A program made the translations under genes and the position numbers. The notes under the pieces were generated by a model. It did not search any database, was not told where the DNA came from, and saw only the letters and a list, made by a program, of their open reading frames with translations. Source: Streptomyces sp. NRRL S-646 (GTDB lineage Bacteria > Actinomycetota > Actinomycetes > Streptomycetales > Streptomycetaceae). From it: a stretch of 64,000 nt of DNA. Position 1 is the stretch's first letter. Every line of letters begins with the position of its first letter. Shown here piece by piece: positions 45,908 to 54,377 of the stretch. The stretch spans positions 1-64,000 of the forward strand of contig NZ_JODC01000013.1 of assembly GCF_000720765.1 (NCBI RefSeq). The letters run 5' to 3'.

Positions 45908-47035
45908 GTGAGCTCCTCCATGCGTTCCACGCGTCGTACCGCCATCGCCGTGGCAGCGTCCACGATGACCCTGTCGCTCTCCGCCTGCGGCGTGCTGAAC
46001 GTGTCGGGGGACAGCAGCTCGGCGAGCCCCACGAAGGGCAACGACGTCACCATCGGGCTGCTGCTGCCGGAGACGGCCAACACCCGGTACGAGGACTTCG
46101 ACTACCCCATCATCAAGAAGCAGGTCGCCTCGCTCACCAAGCAGCAGGGCAAGGTCGACTACCAGAACGCCGACCAGAACGCGGCCAAGCAGGCGGCCCA
46201 GATGCAGAAGATGATCGACGACAAGGCCGACATCATCCTGCTGGACGCCGTGGACTCGCATGCGATCGCCGGTGAGGTGCAGAAGGCGAAGGACGCCGGT
46301 ATCCCGGTCATCGCCTACGACCGGCTGGCCGAGGGCCCGATCGACGCGTACATCTCCTTCGACAACGAACTCGTGGGCGAGGTCCAGGGCCGCACCCTGC
46401 TGGAGGCGCTGGGCAGCGAGGTCGACACCTCCGACAAGATCGTCATGATGAACGGCTCGCCCACCGACCCGAACGCCAAGCAGTTCAAGGCGGGCGCGCT
46501 GTCGGAGCTCAACGGCAAGGTGACGATCGCCAAGTCGTACGACACCAAGGACTGGGACCCGAAGAACGCCGAGGCCAACATGAAGGCGGCCATCGACGCC
46601 ATCGGCAAGGGCAACATCGCCGGTGTCTACTCCGCCAACGACGGCATGGCAGGCGGCATCGTCAAGGCCCTGGAGGGCGCCGGCGTGACGAAGCTGCCGC
46701 CGCTCACCGGCCAGGACGCGGAACTCGCGGCCGTGCAGCGGATCGTCTCGGGCGAGCAGTACATGAGCGTGTACAAGTCGTACCCGCAGGAGGCCGCGGC
46801 GGCCGCGCAGATGGCGGTGGCCAAGGTGCAGGGCAAGGAGATCGAGTTCGACGCCCTCACCCAGGACACCGTCGACAGCCCCACCGACAAGGGCATCCCC
46901 GCGCAGCTCGTCACCGTGACCGCGCTGACGAGGAAGAACATCAAGTCGACGGTCGTCGCGGACGGCATCTACAAGGTCTCCCAGATCTGCACGTCGAAGT
47001 TCGCCTCGGAGTGCTCGGCGATCGGCCTCAAGTAG
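45908..47035 (+). CDS. Sugar ABC transporter substrate-binding lipoprotein (orphan)
   Basis: 375 aa; GTG at 45908, or ATG at 45920. Type II signal with lipobox LSAC. The periplasmic-binding-protein type 1 fold follows (VTIGLLLPETANTRYEDFDY; DIILLDAVDSHAIAGEVQ; GIPVIAYDRLAEGP; YISFDNELVGEVQG), closest in pattern to xylose/ChvE-type binding proteins. No permease or ATPase gene is adjacent, so it must use a distant transporter or act as a sensor. Ends at a strong terminator. Confidence 0.9.
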   Translation: MSSSMRSTRRTAIAVAASTMTLSLSACGVLNVSGDSSSASPTKGNDVTIGLLLPETANTRYEDFDYPIIKKQVASLTKQQGKVDYQNADQNAAKQAAQMQKMIDDKADIILLDAVDSHAIAGEVQKAKDAGIPVIAYDRLAEGPIDAYISFDNELVGEVQGRTLLEALGSEVDTSDKIVMMNGSPTDPNAKQFKAGALSELNGKVTIAKSYDTKDWDPKNAEANMKAAIDAIGKGNIAGVYSANDGMAGGIVKALEGAGVTKLPPLTGQDAELAAVQRIVSGEQYMSVYKSYPQEAAAAAQMAVAKVQGKEIEFDALTQDTVDSPTDKGIPAQLVTVTALTRKNIKSTVVADGIYKVSQICTSKFASECSAIGLK

Positions 47036-47056
47036 TCGCAGACGGGCAGCACTTGA

Positions 47057-47086
47057 AAGGGCCGGGGCGGCTGCGCCCCGGCCCTT
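47057..47086. terminator. Bidirectional terminator
   Basis: 13-bp stem AAGGGCCGGGGCG / CGCCCCGGCCCTT with a 4-nt loop, between convergent genes at 47035 and 47102. Confidence 0.88.
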
Positions 47087-47101
47087 GGCCGTCGGTTCGG
47101 T

Positions 47102-47965
47102 TCACCCCACCCGCGTGAACACCACCGACACGTCCGGCGGACCGCCCGCCACACCCCGGTAGATGCCCTTGTGCGGGGTGACGTCGTCGTAGTCGCGGCC
47201 GCGGGCCACCACGACATGGGACTCGTCGGCACGGGTGCGGTTGGTGGGGTCGTAGCCGCACCAGTCGCCCGCCCAGTACTCGATCCAGGCGTGGCTCTGC
47301 CCGGCGACGGGCCGGTGGAGCTCGGCCTCGCGCTCCGGGTGGAGATAGCCGGAGACGTAACGGGCCGGCAGGCCCACGCCCCGCAGCAGCGCGACGGTGA
47401 GGTGGGTGATGTCCTGGCAGACGCCCGCGCCCTGCTCCCAGGCCTCCGCGGGCGAGGTGTTCACGCTGGTGGCGCCCGGCAGATACGACACCCGGTCGGC
47501 GACCAGCTCCGAGACCGCGACCGCCGTCTCGTGCGGGTCGAGGCCGGCCGCCGCCTTCCGCGCCTTCTTCACCAGCTTCGCCGGGACCGTCGTACGGCCG
47601 GTGGGGCTCGCGAACTCCAACAGGCGGGAGGTCGCGGTGCGTTCGGTCACCTCGGCCCAGGTGGGCGCGGGCGGGAGCGCCTCCGGCGGGGACGTCTCGA
47701 CCAGGCTGGAGGCCGTGATGGTGAGGTCGCCGTGCGGGTCCATCAGGTCGAAGCCGGTGACCTGGGTGCCCCAGTAGTCCCAGTACGACCAGGTGGGGGC
47801 GGTGGGGTTGACGGTGACCCGCGCGTCCAGGGTGGTCTGGCCCGGCAGCGTCAGCGGGGTCATGCGGACCTCGTTGTGCGAGGAGGCCGCGGGCTGGGCG
47901 TAGGAGACCCGGGTGGTGTGCTTGATACGGAGGCGGCGTGTGCCCGTGCTGCTCATGGTGGTCAT
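47102..47965 (-). CDS. Transglutaminase-like protein
   Basis: About 287 aa; GGAAGGAG precedes the ATG at 47965. N-terminal beta domain (RLRIKHTTRVSYAQPAASSH) then a papain-like transglutaminase core with catalytic Cys in GAGVCQDITH, His in SHAWIEYW and Asp in GYDPTNRT. One base separates it from the alpha-E gene. With ATP-grasp and alpha-E neighbours this is the well-known amidoligase-type operon, in which the transglutaminase is thought to cleave or transfer amide bonds. Cytoplasmic; substrate unknown. Confidence 0.92.
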   Translation of the reverse strand: MTTMSSTGTRRLRIKHTTRVSYAQPAASSHNEVRMTPLTLPGQTTLDARVTVNPTAPTWSYWDYWGTQVTGFDLMDPHGDLTITASSLVETSPPEALPPAPTWAEVTERTATSRLLEFASPTGRTTVPAKLVKKARKAAAGLDPHETAVAVSELVADRVSYLPGATSVNTSPAEAWEQGAGVCQDITHLTVALLRGVGLPARYVSGYLHPEREAELHRPVAGQSHAWIEYWAGDWCGYDPTNRTRADESHVVVARGRDYDDVTPHKGIYRGVAGGPPDVSVVFTRVG

Positions 47966-47966
47966 C

Positions 47967-48899
47967 TCACGCTCCTTCCTGGGCCCACTCGATGGGCCCC
48001 TGGTACGGGAAGAACCGCTCGGCCACCGCGTCCGCGGAGGCCATGCAGGCATGCTGCAGGTCGCCCAGCAGCGCGGGCAGCTGGTTCTCCAGAGCGTGCG
48101 TGTCCAGATATTCGAGACGGGTGCGGAGCCGTCCGATGGGGCGGCGCGCGGGGTCCTGGCGGGGGCGGCCGAGAGCGGTGAGGCACTCTTCCGCCGTGGT
48201 CAGTGCGTGCAGGGCCGAGCGCGGGAAGTTCCGGTCCAGGAGAAGGAATTCGGCCACTCGCGGGGTGTCGCCGAAACCGCCGTACACGCGCGCGTACGCC
48301 TCGTCGGCGCCCGAAGCGCTCAGCAGTGTCGGCCAGTCGGGCGCGTGCACGGCGTCCAGCACGCGCACGGACAGCAGCCGTACGGTCATGTCCACCCGCT
48401 CCAGGCTGCGTCCCAGCACCACGAAACGCCAGCTGTCGTCCCGGCTCATGGTCGAGTCGGCGAGCCCGAAGAAGAGCGCGGCCCGGCGGCGCACCAGCTC
48501 CAGATAGGCGTACGGGCCGGTACGGCGGGCCGCCATCCGCTGGTCGGCCAGCGCGTGCCAGGTGGAGTTGAGGCACTCCCACATCTCGGACGAGATGGCC
48601 TCACGGGCGCTCCTCGCATTCAGCCGGGCGGCGCCCAGCGCCCCCTCGATGGAGCCCGTCGAGCGGGCGTCGAAGGCCAGCTGGTCCAGCACCTGCTGCA
48701 TGTCGACGCGTGCGCCTCCCGCGTCCATGCCGAGGATCGCGTACAGCGACCGGCAGGCCGCGTCCTCGTCGCGCCAGGGGTCCTCCAGCAGGCGGTGCAG
48801 ATACGCGTCGAGGATGCGGCCCGTGGCGTCGGCGCGCTCGACGTAGCGGCCGGTCCAGGTCAGGGCCTCGGCTATCCGGGACAGGATCACGTCGTTCAC
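47967..48899 (-). CDS. Alpha-E domain protein
   Basis: About 310 aa, GTG overlapping the ATP-grasp stop. All-helical alpha-E family: VILSRIAEALTWTGRYVERA, then repeated helices with conserved Glu/Arg (MWECLNSTWHALADQR; VVLGRSLERVDMTVRLL). Conserved partner of the permuted ATP-grasp protein; function inferred only from context. Confidence 0.9.
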   Translation of the reverse strand: MNDVILSRIAEALTWTGRYVERADATGRILDAYLHRLLEDPWRDEDAACRSLYAILGMDAGGARVDMQQVLDQLAFDARSTGSIEGALGAARLNARSAREAISSEMWECLNSTWHALADQRMAARRTGPYAYLELVRRRAALFFGLADSTMSRDDSWRFVVLGRSLERVDMTVRLLSVRVLDAVHAPDWPTLLSASGADEAYARVYGGFGDTPRVAEFLLLDRNFPRSALHALTTAEECLTALGRPRQDPARRPIGRLRTRLEYLDTHALENQLPALLGDLQHACMASADAVAERFFPYQGPIEWAQEGA

Positions 48900-50440
48900 T
48901 GCTGTTGGGCCCCTTCCTGTACGACGGCACGGGTGCCGTCGGGTCCGAGCCGGCGCGGGGCGACGGAGGGGAGTGCGCCGGCCGGTTCGGGCACCGGCTG
49001 CTCGGCGGGGCCCTCCGCGAGCACCCAGGTGTCCTTGGAGCCGCCGCCCTGGCTGGAGTTGACGATCAGGTTGCCCTCCTGGAGGGCGACGCGGGTCAGC
49101 CCGCCGGGCAGCACCCAGACATCGTTGCCGTCGTTCACGGCGAACGGCCTGAGGTCGATGTGGCGGGGTGCCATGCGCTCGCCCGCGAGGGTGGGGGAGG
49201 TGGACAGGGCGACGGGCCGCTGGGCGATGAAGCCGCGCGGGTCCGCGGTCACTGCTTTGCGAGTGCGTTCGAGGGTGTCCTTGTCGGCCTTCGGGCCGAT
49301 CACGATGCCCTGCCCTCCGGCGCCGTCGACCGGCTTGATGACCAACTGGTCGATCTGGTCGAGGACCGCCTCCAACTGTCCTGGCTCGTCGGGCCGGTAG
49401 GACTCGACATTGGGGAGGATCGGTTCCTCGGAGAGGTAGTAGCGGATCAGGTCCGGGACGTAGGTGTAGAGCAGCTTGTCGTCGGCGATCCCGTTGCCCA
49501 CGGCGTTCGCGAGTGTGACGTTGCCCGCCATGGCGGCGCCCATGATGCCGGGGCAGCCGATCACCGAGTCGGGACGGAAGTGGAGCGGGTCGAGGAAGTC
49601 GTCGTCCAGGCGCCGGTATACGACATGGACGGGCACCTCGCCGCGCGTGGTGCGCATCCACACGCGGTTGCCCCGGCAGACCAGATCGTGCCCCTCGACC
49701 AGCTGCACGCCCATCAGCCGGGCGAGCAGGGCGTGTTCGAAGTAGGCGGCGTTGCTCGGGCCCGGGGTGAGGACGACGACCCGCGGGTCCTGCACGCCGT
49801 CGGGGGCGGCGGCGCGCAGGGCGGCGAGCAGCCGGTGGCAGTAGCCGTCGACGGGCAGGACGTGCTGCTCGGCGAAGAGCGACGGGAAGATCCGGGTCAT
49901 GGCCCGGCGGTTCTCGATGACGTAACTGACCCCGCTGGGCACCCGTACGTTGTCCTCCAGCACCCGGAAGTCCCCGGCCTCGTCGCGTACGAGGTCGATG
50001 CCCGCGACGTGGATGCGGACACCGCCCGGTGGCTCGACGCCCTGTGCCGCCCGGTGGAAGTGCGGGGAGTTGAGCAGCAGCCGCCAGGGCACGACGCCGT
50101 CCTCGAAGGCGCGGGCGTGTCCGTAGGCGTCGGCGAGATAGGCCTCAAGGGCCCTGACTCTCTGGCTCACCCCGCGTTGTATGAGATCCCATTCGAGGGC
50201 GTCGAGGATGCGGGGCACCAGGTCGAGCGGCCAGGGCCGCTCCTCGCCCGCGAAGGCGTAGGTCACACCGCGGTCCGTGAAGGCGCGGGCCATCTGGTCG
50301 GCCCGGAATCTCAGTTCGCTCGGCTCGATGGGCTGGAGCGCTGCCAGTACCGGCTCGTAGGCGGTTCTGACCTCACCCGGCCGCTCAAACATCTCGTCCC
50401 ACGCGTCGGCCAACGCGTATGCGTCAAATATGTCCGCCAT
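48896..50440 (-). CDS. Circularly permuted ATP-grasp protein
   Basis: 514 aa. The family pattern is clear: VLEDNVRVPSGVSYVIENRR, VVVLTPGPSNAAYFEHALLA, CPGIMGAAMAGNVTLANAVG, VIKPVDGAGGQGIVIGP and NLIVNSSQGGGSKDTWVLAE. Members (type 2 permuted ATP-grasp; DUF404/407) probably form amide bonds using ATP. First gene of a three-gene coupled operon with the alpha-E and transglutaminase proteins. Confidence 0.92.
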   Translation of the reverse strand: MADIFDAYALADAWDEMFERPGEVRTAYEPVLAALQPIEPSELRFRADQMARAFTDRGVTYAFAGEERPWPLDLVPRILDALEWDLIQRGVSQRVRALEAYLADAYGHARAFEDGVVPWRLLLNSPHFHRAAQGVEPPGGVRIHVAGIDLVRDEAGDFRVLEDNVRVPSGVSYVIENRRAMTRIFPSLFAEQHVLPVDGYCHRLLAALRAAAPDGVQDPRVVVLTPGPSNAAYFEHALLARLMGVQLVEGHDLVCRGNRVWMRTTRGEVPVHVVYRRLDDDFLDPLHFRPDSVIGCPGIMGAAMAGNVTLANAVGNGIADDKLLYTYVPDLIRYYLSEEPILPNVESYRPDEPGQLEAVLDQIDQLVIKPVDGAGGQGIVIGPKADKDTLERTRKAVTADPRGFIAQRPVALSTSPTLAGERMAPRHIDLRPFAVNDGNDVWVLPGGLTRVALQEGNLIVNSSQGGGSKDTWVLAEGPAEQPVPEPAGALPSVAPRRLGPDGTRAVVQEGAQQQ

Positions 50441-50704
50441 GGCCCGACGTTAAGTGGGGTGTGTAACGGGGTGATCACTGACGTATTTCCTGCAGCTTGC
50501 GTGAGACAGCGGTTTCTGCGGGGCAACCCGCGGTTGCCGCGAACTGCCGTCAGCTTGTTGCAGGAAGGACCGCGGAGGGCTGGAAACAGCCGTATGTACC
50601 GGTGGTTTCGGGCGCTCGGTTCGGGCCGAGCCGTGTTGCGGAGCTGGTCCGGGCCGCGCATAGTTGCGCTGCGACAGACGGTGGAACCGGGGGTGGGATG
50701 GGCG

Positions 50705-51751
50705 ATGGCCGGGCACGGGACGGATGAGCATCCACACGGTGCCGACCGACTGTGCGACGCCGGGGACCGCGTGTACTCCCGGGCCGTACGGCGGGGCCGG
50801 GTGGCGCGCCGGGACGCCGAACCGGTGCCGTGCCTGCTGGAGCTGGCCCTGCTGCACCCGGACCCCGACGACATGGACTGGCTGGTCCCGACGTCCCCGC
50901 AGGAGGTCATGACCAGACTGCTGCGCGGGGTATACGACGAGGTCAGCGCGAGCCAGCGGCGGGTGGGCGCGGCGGTCGCCGCCGTCGAGCGGTACTCGGG
51001 CCTCGGCCCCGCCACGCAGGCGGGCCCGGGCGTCGCGGAGGGTGCCGCGATCCGTGTCCTCGACGGGCTCTCCCGCATCCAGGCCGCCATGGACCAGGCG
51101 ACGGAGGCGTGCACCACGGAGGTCCTCACCGTCCAGCCCGGCGGCATCCGCCCGGAGCACGAGCTGACCGAGGGGCTGCACAGGGCGCTGGCGCTGCGCG
51201 GACGGGGCGTACGGATGCGCGACCTGTACACGCATGTGGCCCGGCACGGTCAGGGCCTGCTCAACTACCTGGAGCTGATGGGCGGTTCGGTCGAGGCCCG
51301 CACGCTCGACGAGGTGATCGACCGGCTGATCCTCTTCGACCGCACGGTGGCGTTCATCCCGGCGAACGCGGACCGCACCCTGGCGCTGGAGCTGCGCCAC
51401 CCGGCGCTGGTCGAGTACCTGGTCACCGTCTTCGAACGGCTCTGGCGCCTGGCGATCCCGCTGACCGCGCCGCTGCCCGACACCGGCATCGAGGGCATCT
51501 CGCACCGCGAGCAGTCCATCGCGGCGCTCCTCGCGGAGGGGCACCAGGACGCGGTGATCGCGGAGCGGCTCGGCATAAGCGTGCGCACCTGCCGTGCCCA
51601 TATCGCGCGGCTCTCCGAGACCCTCGGCGCGGCCAGCCGCACCCAACTCGGCGTCCGTATCGCCCAGGTGGGCCTCGACGGGCCCCGCCATCCGGCGGAC
51701 GTCACCCCTTCGGTCACTCTTCCCGGCCAAGAATCCCCGACCGTCCGATGA
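50705..51751 (+). CDS. LuxR-type helix-turn-helix regulator (paralog 1)
   Basis: About 348 aa; start ATG at 50705 (GTG at 50693 possible). A conserved N-terminal unit (LCDAGDRVYSRAVRRGRVA; VPCLLELALLHPDPDD), then a TrmB/PLD-like sensor region (TEVLTVQPGGIRPEHELTEG; GRGVRMRDLYTHVARHG; FDRTVAFIPANADRTLALEL), then a C-terminal LuxR HTH (AALLAEGHQDAVIAERLGIS; VRTCRAHIARLSETLGAASR). No receiver domain. It is paralogous to the proteins at 52092 and 51265 and converges on the truncated one. Confidence 0.88.
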   Translation: MAGHGTDEHPHGADRLCDAGDRVYSRAVRRGRVARRDAEPVPCLLELALLHPDPDDMDWLVPTSPQEVMTRLLRGVYDEVSASQRRVGAAVAAVERYSGLGPATQAGPGVAEGAAIRVLDGLSRIQAAMDQATEACTTEVLTVQPGGIRPEHELTEGLHRALALRGRGVRMRDLYTHVARHGQGLLNYLELMGGSVEARTLDEVIDRLILFDRTVAFIPANADRTLALELRHPALVEYLVTVFERLWRLAIPLTAPLPDTGIEGISHREQSIAALLAEGHQDAVIAERLGISVRTCRAHIARLSETLGAASRTQLGVRIAQVGLDGPRHPADVTPSVTLPGQESPTVR

Positions 51752-52095
51752 GGTAGCCGCACCTCCAGCGCGAGCGAGCGGTCCGCGTTCGCGGGCACGA
51801 AGGCGACTACCCGGTCGACGAGGAGCAGCCGGTCCGTCACTTCGTCCAGCACACACTCCGCCACGCGCCCTCGGTCCTCGGAGGTGCGCAGCAGCCGGCG
51901 CAGCGCGACGGCGGGAGAGACGGGCTCCAGCCGGCCGAGGTCCTCGACCAGGGGGTGCAGCAGCCCGAAGTCCAGCAGGCAGGGGGCCGGTGCGGCGTCC
52001 TCGGTGCGGACCCTGCCTTCCTTCACCGCCCGCTCGTACAGCCGTGCCCCGGCGGCACACAGGTCCTCCGCACCGTGCGCATGCGCCGCGGTCAC
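51265..52095 (-). pseudogene. Truncated LuxR-type regulator (paralog 3)
   Basis: GTG at 52095 overlaps the stop of the next regulator by 4 bp. Residues about 1-75 match the N-terminal unit of the two paralogs (LCAAGARLYERAVKEGRVR; APCLLDFGLLHP). It then jumps in frame to the late sensor segment (DEVTDRLLLVDRVVAFVPAN; ADRSLALEVRLP), missing about 150 residues, and lacks the HTH. Paralogous sequence ends near 51750; the remaining open frame to 51265 is antisense to paralog 1. It could be a dead gene, or a short protein that dimerises with the intact regulators. Confidence 0.7.
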
Positions 52096-53102
52096 GGGTG
52101 GTCCTCTCCTCCCGGTATCGGCTGGTCCGGCTTCAGGATCCCCGACTGAGCTATGAGAAAGCCGAGCTGGGCACGGCTGCCGCTGCCGAGGGCGGTCGCC
52201 AGCTTGGCTATGTGGGCCCGGCAGGTGCGTACGTTCATGCCGAGGCGGCGGGCTATCGCCTCGTCGACGTGGCCCTCCACGAGGAGTTTGGCGATGGAGT
52301 GCTGGATGTCCGTGATGCCGTCCGGAGCGGTCTCGTAGGGGGCGCCGGCGCTCAGCGGGACGGCACGGCTCCACATGAACTCGAACACCTTGATCAGGTA
52401 CCGGACGAGACCGGGATGACGGAGTTCGAGGGCGACCTGCCGGTCGTCGCGGGTGGGGATGAACGCGACGGTCTCGTCGCAGATGATGAGGCGCTCCACC
52501 AGTTCGTCGATGGTGCGGTACTCCGCCTTCCCGTCGGCGAAATGGTCCACCCAGGCGAGCCGCTCCGGGCTGTAGCGGGCCGTGTGCTGGTAGAGGGTCC
52601 GGATCCGCACCCCTCGTTCGATCAGCGGCTTGTCGCGCTCCAGGGCTTCCATGAGCCTGCGCTCCGGGTGGCGTTGGCTCGGCTGGACGGTGAGCATCTC
52701 GTTCCGGCACTGCGAGATCGCCAGGTCGAGCGCCGCGTTGATGCGGTCGAGGCCCTCCAATACGCTGATCGAGTGAGTCGACGCCGTGACCTGGGCACTG
52801 AGAGCCATGAACGGCTCGAATGCGTCTGCCACCTGGATCGACAGCCGCCGGCGTTCCGTGATCTCGCGCTCTATGGGATTGAGCCGTTGGGCCAGGGCGA
52901 TCCCCGGAGGAACGGGGCGCAGCCAGTTCGCGTCGTCGGGATCAGGGTGGAGCAGGGCGAACTCCATCAGACAAGGGGCGGTTTCCACGTCCGCGCGGGC
53001 GATACGTCCCGTGCGAAGCGCGTTCGCGTAGAGACGACTCCCTTCCTCACACAGCTCCGTCACCGCGTGGGGATGCGTCGCTTTAGTCCGATTCGCTTCC
53101 AA
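52092..53102 (-). CDS. LuxR-type helix-turn-helix regulator (paralog 2)
   Basis: About 336 aa from TTG at 53102 (GGAG upstream; gives an N-terminus equal to the paralogs); an ATG at 53129 is also in frame. Same layout: LCEEGSRLYANALRTGRIA; APCLMEFALLHPDPDDANWL; sensor segments (EMLTVQPSQRHPERRLMEAL; ERGVRIRTLYQHTARYSPE); C-terminal HTH (LVEGHVDEAIARRLGMN; VRTCRAHIAKLATALGSGSR). Divergent from the DSVWS-peptide gene, so it is the likely regulator or sensor for that locus. Confidence 0.88.
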   Translation of the reverse strand: MEANRTKATHPHAVTELCEEGSRLYANALRTGRIARADVETAPCLMEFALLHPDPDDANWLRPVPPGIALAQRLNPIEREITERRRLSIQVADAFEPFMALSAQVTASTHSISVLEGLDRINAALDLAISQCRNEMLTVQPSQRHPERRLMEALERDKPLIERGVRIRTLYQHTARYSPERLAWVDHFADGKAEYRTIDELVERLIICDETVAFIPTRDDRQVALELRHPGLVRYLIKVFEFMWSRAVPLSAGAPYETAPDGITDIQHSIAKLLVEGHVDEAIARRLGMNVRTCRAHIAKLATALGSGSRAQLGFLIAQSGILKPDQPIPGGEDHP

Positions 53103-53123
53103 ATCTCCACCCCCCAGGGTCCT

Positions 53124-53140
53124 GAACATGCAGGAACATG
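53124..53140. promoter_or_regulatory. GAACATG direct repeats in divergent promoter region
   Basis: GAACATG-CAG-GAACATG: exact heptamers with a 10-bp period, between the LuxR-type gene (minus) and the small-peptide gene (plus). One-turn spacing suits a regulator that binds one face of DNA. Confidence 0.5.
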
Positions 53141-53217
53141 ATGCACCGATCGTGTGGCCATGACGTGCCCGAATGAGCCATCGTCTTACTCGAGACGGGG
53201 GAAGAGGGGACCTTCAA

Positions 53218-53421
53218 GTGAGGACGAAGCCGACTATGCGTAAGAGAATGCTTCGCTCGGTGCTTGTCGCCGCCTTCTCCGCCGTTGTGGCCTTCGGAAC
53301 GCTGAGTGGCCTTTCTGGCGCGAAGGGTGACGCACGGGCGGACAGTGTCTGGTCGTTGACAGCTGCCACCGCGGCTACAGGTGACACTCCTGTCCACGCG
53401 GACGACAGTGTGTGGAGCTGA
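53218..53421 (+). CDS. Small exported peptide with repeated DSVWS motif
   Basis: 67 aa. GTG at 53218 has GAAGAGGGGAC at good spacing; an ATG at 53236 is also possible. A basic N-terminus and the hydrophobic VLVAAFSAVVAFGTLSGLSG form a signal peptide. The mature peptide is only about 35 residues, and the motif DSVWS occurs twice: ADSVWSLTAA and, as the exact C-terminus, ADDSVWS. No cysteines are present. One base separates it from the pseudo-Rieske gene. This pattern suggests a processed signal or a modified peptide precursor, but that is inference. Confidence 0.75.
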   Translation: MRTKPTMRKRMLRSVLVAAFSAVVAFGTLSGLSGAKGDARADSVWSLTAATAATGDTPVHADDSVWS

Positions 53422-53422
53422 C

Positions 53423-53758
53423 GTGACCACCCCACCCGACGACCGCTCCTTCCGCCGCGAAATGGCCACGGCCTACCGCTCCGGCTGGCACTTCATCGAC
53501 CTTGTCACCGCGATCCCCCACGCCGGTGACTCGCTGATGGTGACCGTCTTCGGTGAGCCGGTCGTCGTCACGCGCGACGAGGACGAGGACGTACGGGCGT
53601 ACCGGTGTCTGCGGCGGCCTCGGGGGGCGCCGCAGCCAGTGCGATGTGCCATTCGGTACGGAATGATCTTTGTGAACCTCGACCAACGAGACCACCGGCT
53701 GGTGGAACCGGAAACCCCCGATGTTCGGACCATCTCAGCCACCCCCCGCAGTGCCTGA
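53423..53758 (+). CDS. Degenerate Rieske-like protein
   Basis: 111 aa, GTG one base after the peptide stop. The sequence follows the start of a Rieske ring-hydroxylase domain (YRSGWHFIDLVTAIPHAGDS; GEPVVVTRDEDEDVRAYRCL; YGMIFVNLDQ), but the cluster ligands are broken. The expected Cys-x-His becomes CLRR and the second Cys-x2-His becomes CAIRY, so a [2Fe-2S] cluster cannot form normally. The catalytic domain is absent. It is coupled to the peptide gene and may bind or escort the peptide. Confidence 0.7.
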   Translation: MTTPPDDRSFRREMATAYRSGWHFIDLVTAIPHAGDSLMVTVFGEPVVVTRDEDEDVRAYRCLRRPRGAPQPVRCAIRYGMIFVNLDQRDHRLVEPETPDVRTISATPRSA

Positions 53759-53801
53759 CGCGATTCCCCCGTCGTAACAGATCGCTCAGGTGCTTCCCCC
53801 C

Positions 53802-53848
53802 GCAGCGGCGTCACCGTGACCTGAACACGGTGACGCCGCTGCAGTTTT
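53802..53848. terminator. Strong terminator
   Basis: Perfect 17-bp stem GCAGCGGCGTCACCGTG / CACGGTGACGCCGCTGC with loop ACCTGAA, followed by AGTTTT; ends the peptide/pseudo-Rieske operon. Confidence 0.9.
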
Positions 53849-53924
53849 GCGGGACATTTCCGGGTATCGGCATGTTCGGCCGTCGCCCGGTACTGACTGA
53901 AACCAGTCCCGGCCGCCACGGCCG

Positions 53925-54338
53925 TCATGCGAGGCCCATCGCCCGCGTCAGCTCGATCTCGATCACCACACGTGACGGGTTCGGCCCGGGCGTCCGCCGG
54001 TAGCGCTCGGCGTACCGGCGCACCGCCTCCGCGACCCGCTCCGGATCGGTCCGTACGACGGCCAGGCCCTCCAGCGTCGCCCAGCGCCGCCCGTCCACCT
54101 GGCACACCGCGACCCGGGCGCCCCCGTCTCCGGCGGCCAGCACGTTCAGCACCTTGGCGCTCGTCCTGTTCGTGATCACCCGGGCAAGGCCGGCGCCGGG
54201 ATCGTAGGTGACCCCGACAGGCACCACGTGCGGGCTGCCGTCCGGGCGCGGGGTCGTCAGCGTGCACAGGTGCCGTTCCCGCCAGAAGTCGAGGTACGCG
54301 GCGTCGGGGGCACCCGGGTCCTGCGAATAGGTCGCCAT
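53925..54338 (-). CDS. PPOX-class (F420/FMN) oxidoreductase-like protein
   Basis: About 137 aa from the ATG at 54338. Split-barrel flavin/deazaflavin fold: DFWRERHLCTLTTPRPDGSP, HVVPVGVTYDPG, RVAVCQVDGRRWATLEGLA and a C-terminal RVVIEIELTRAMG. This length is typical of F420-dependent PPOX proteins. It lies divergent from clpB. Specific substrate unknown. Confidence 0.85.
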   Translation of the reverse strand: MATYSQDPGAPDAAYLDFWRERHLCTLTTPRPDGSPHVVPVGVTYDPGAGLARVITNRTSAKVLNVLAAGDGGARVAVCQVDGRRWATLEGLAVVRTDPERVAEAVRRYAERYRRTPGPNPSRVVIEIELTRAMGLA

Positions 54339-54377
54339 GGCTCCGGAACTTAGCCCCCGGACTCTCCCGGTCGCCTC

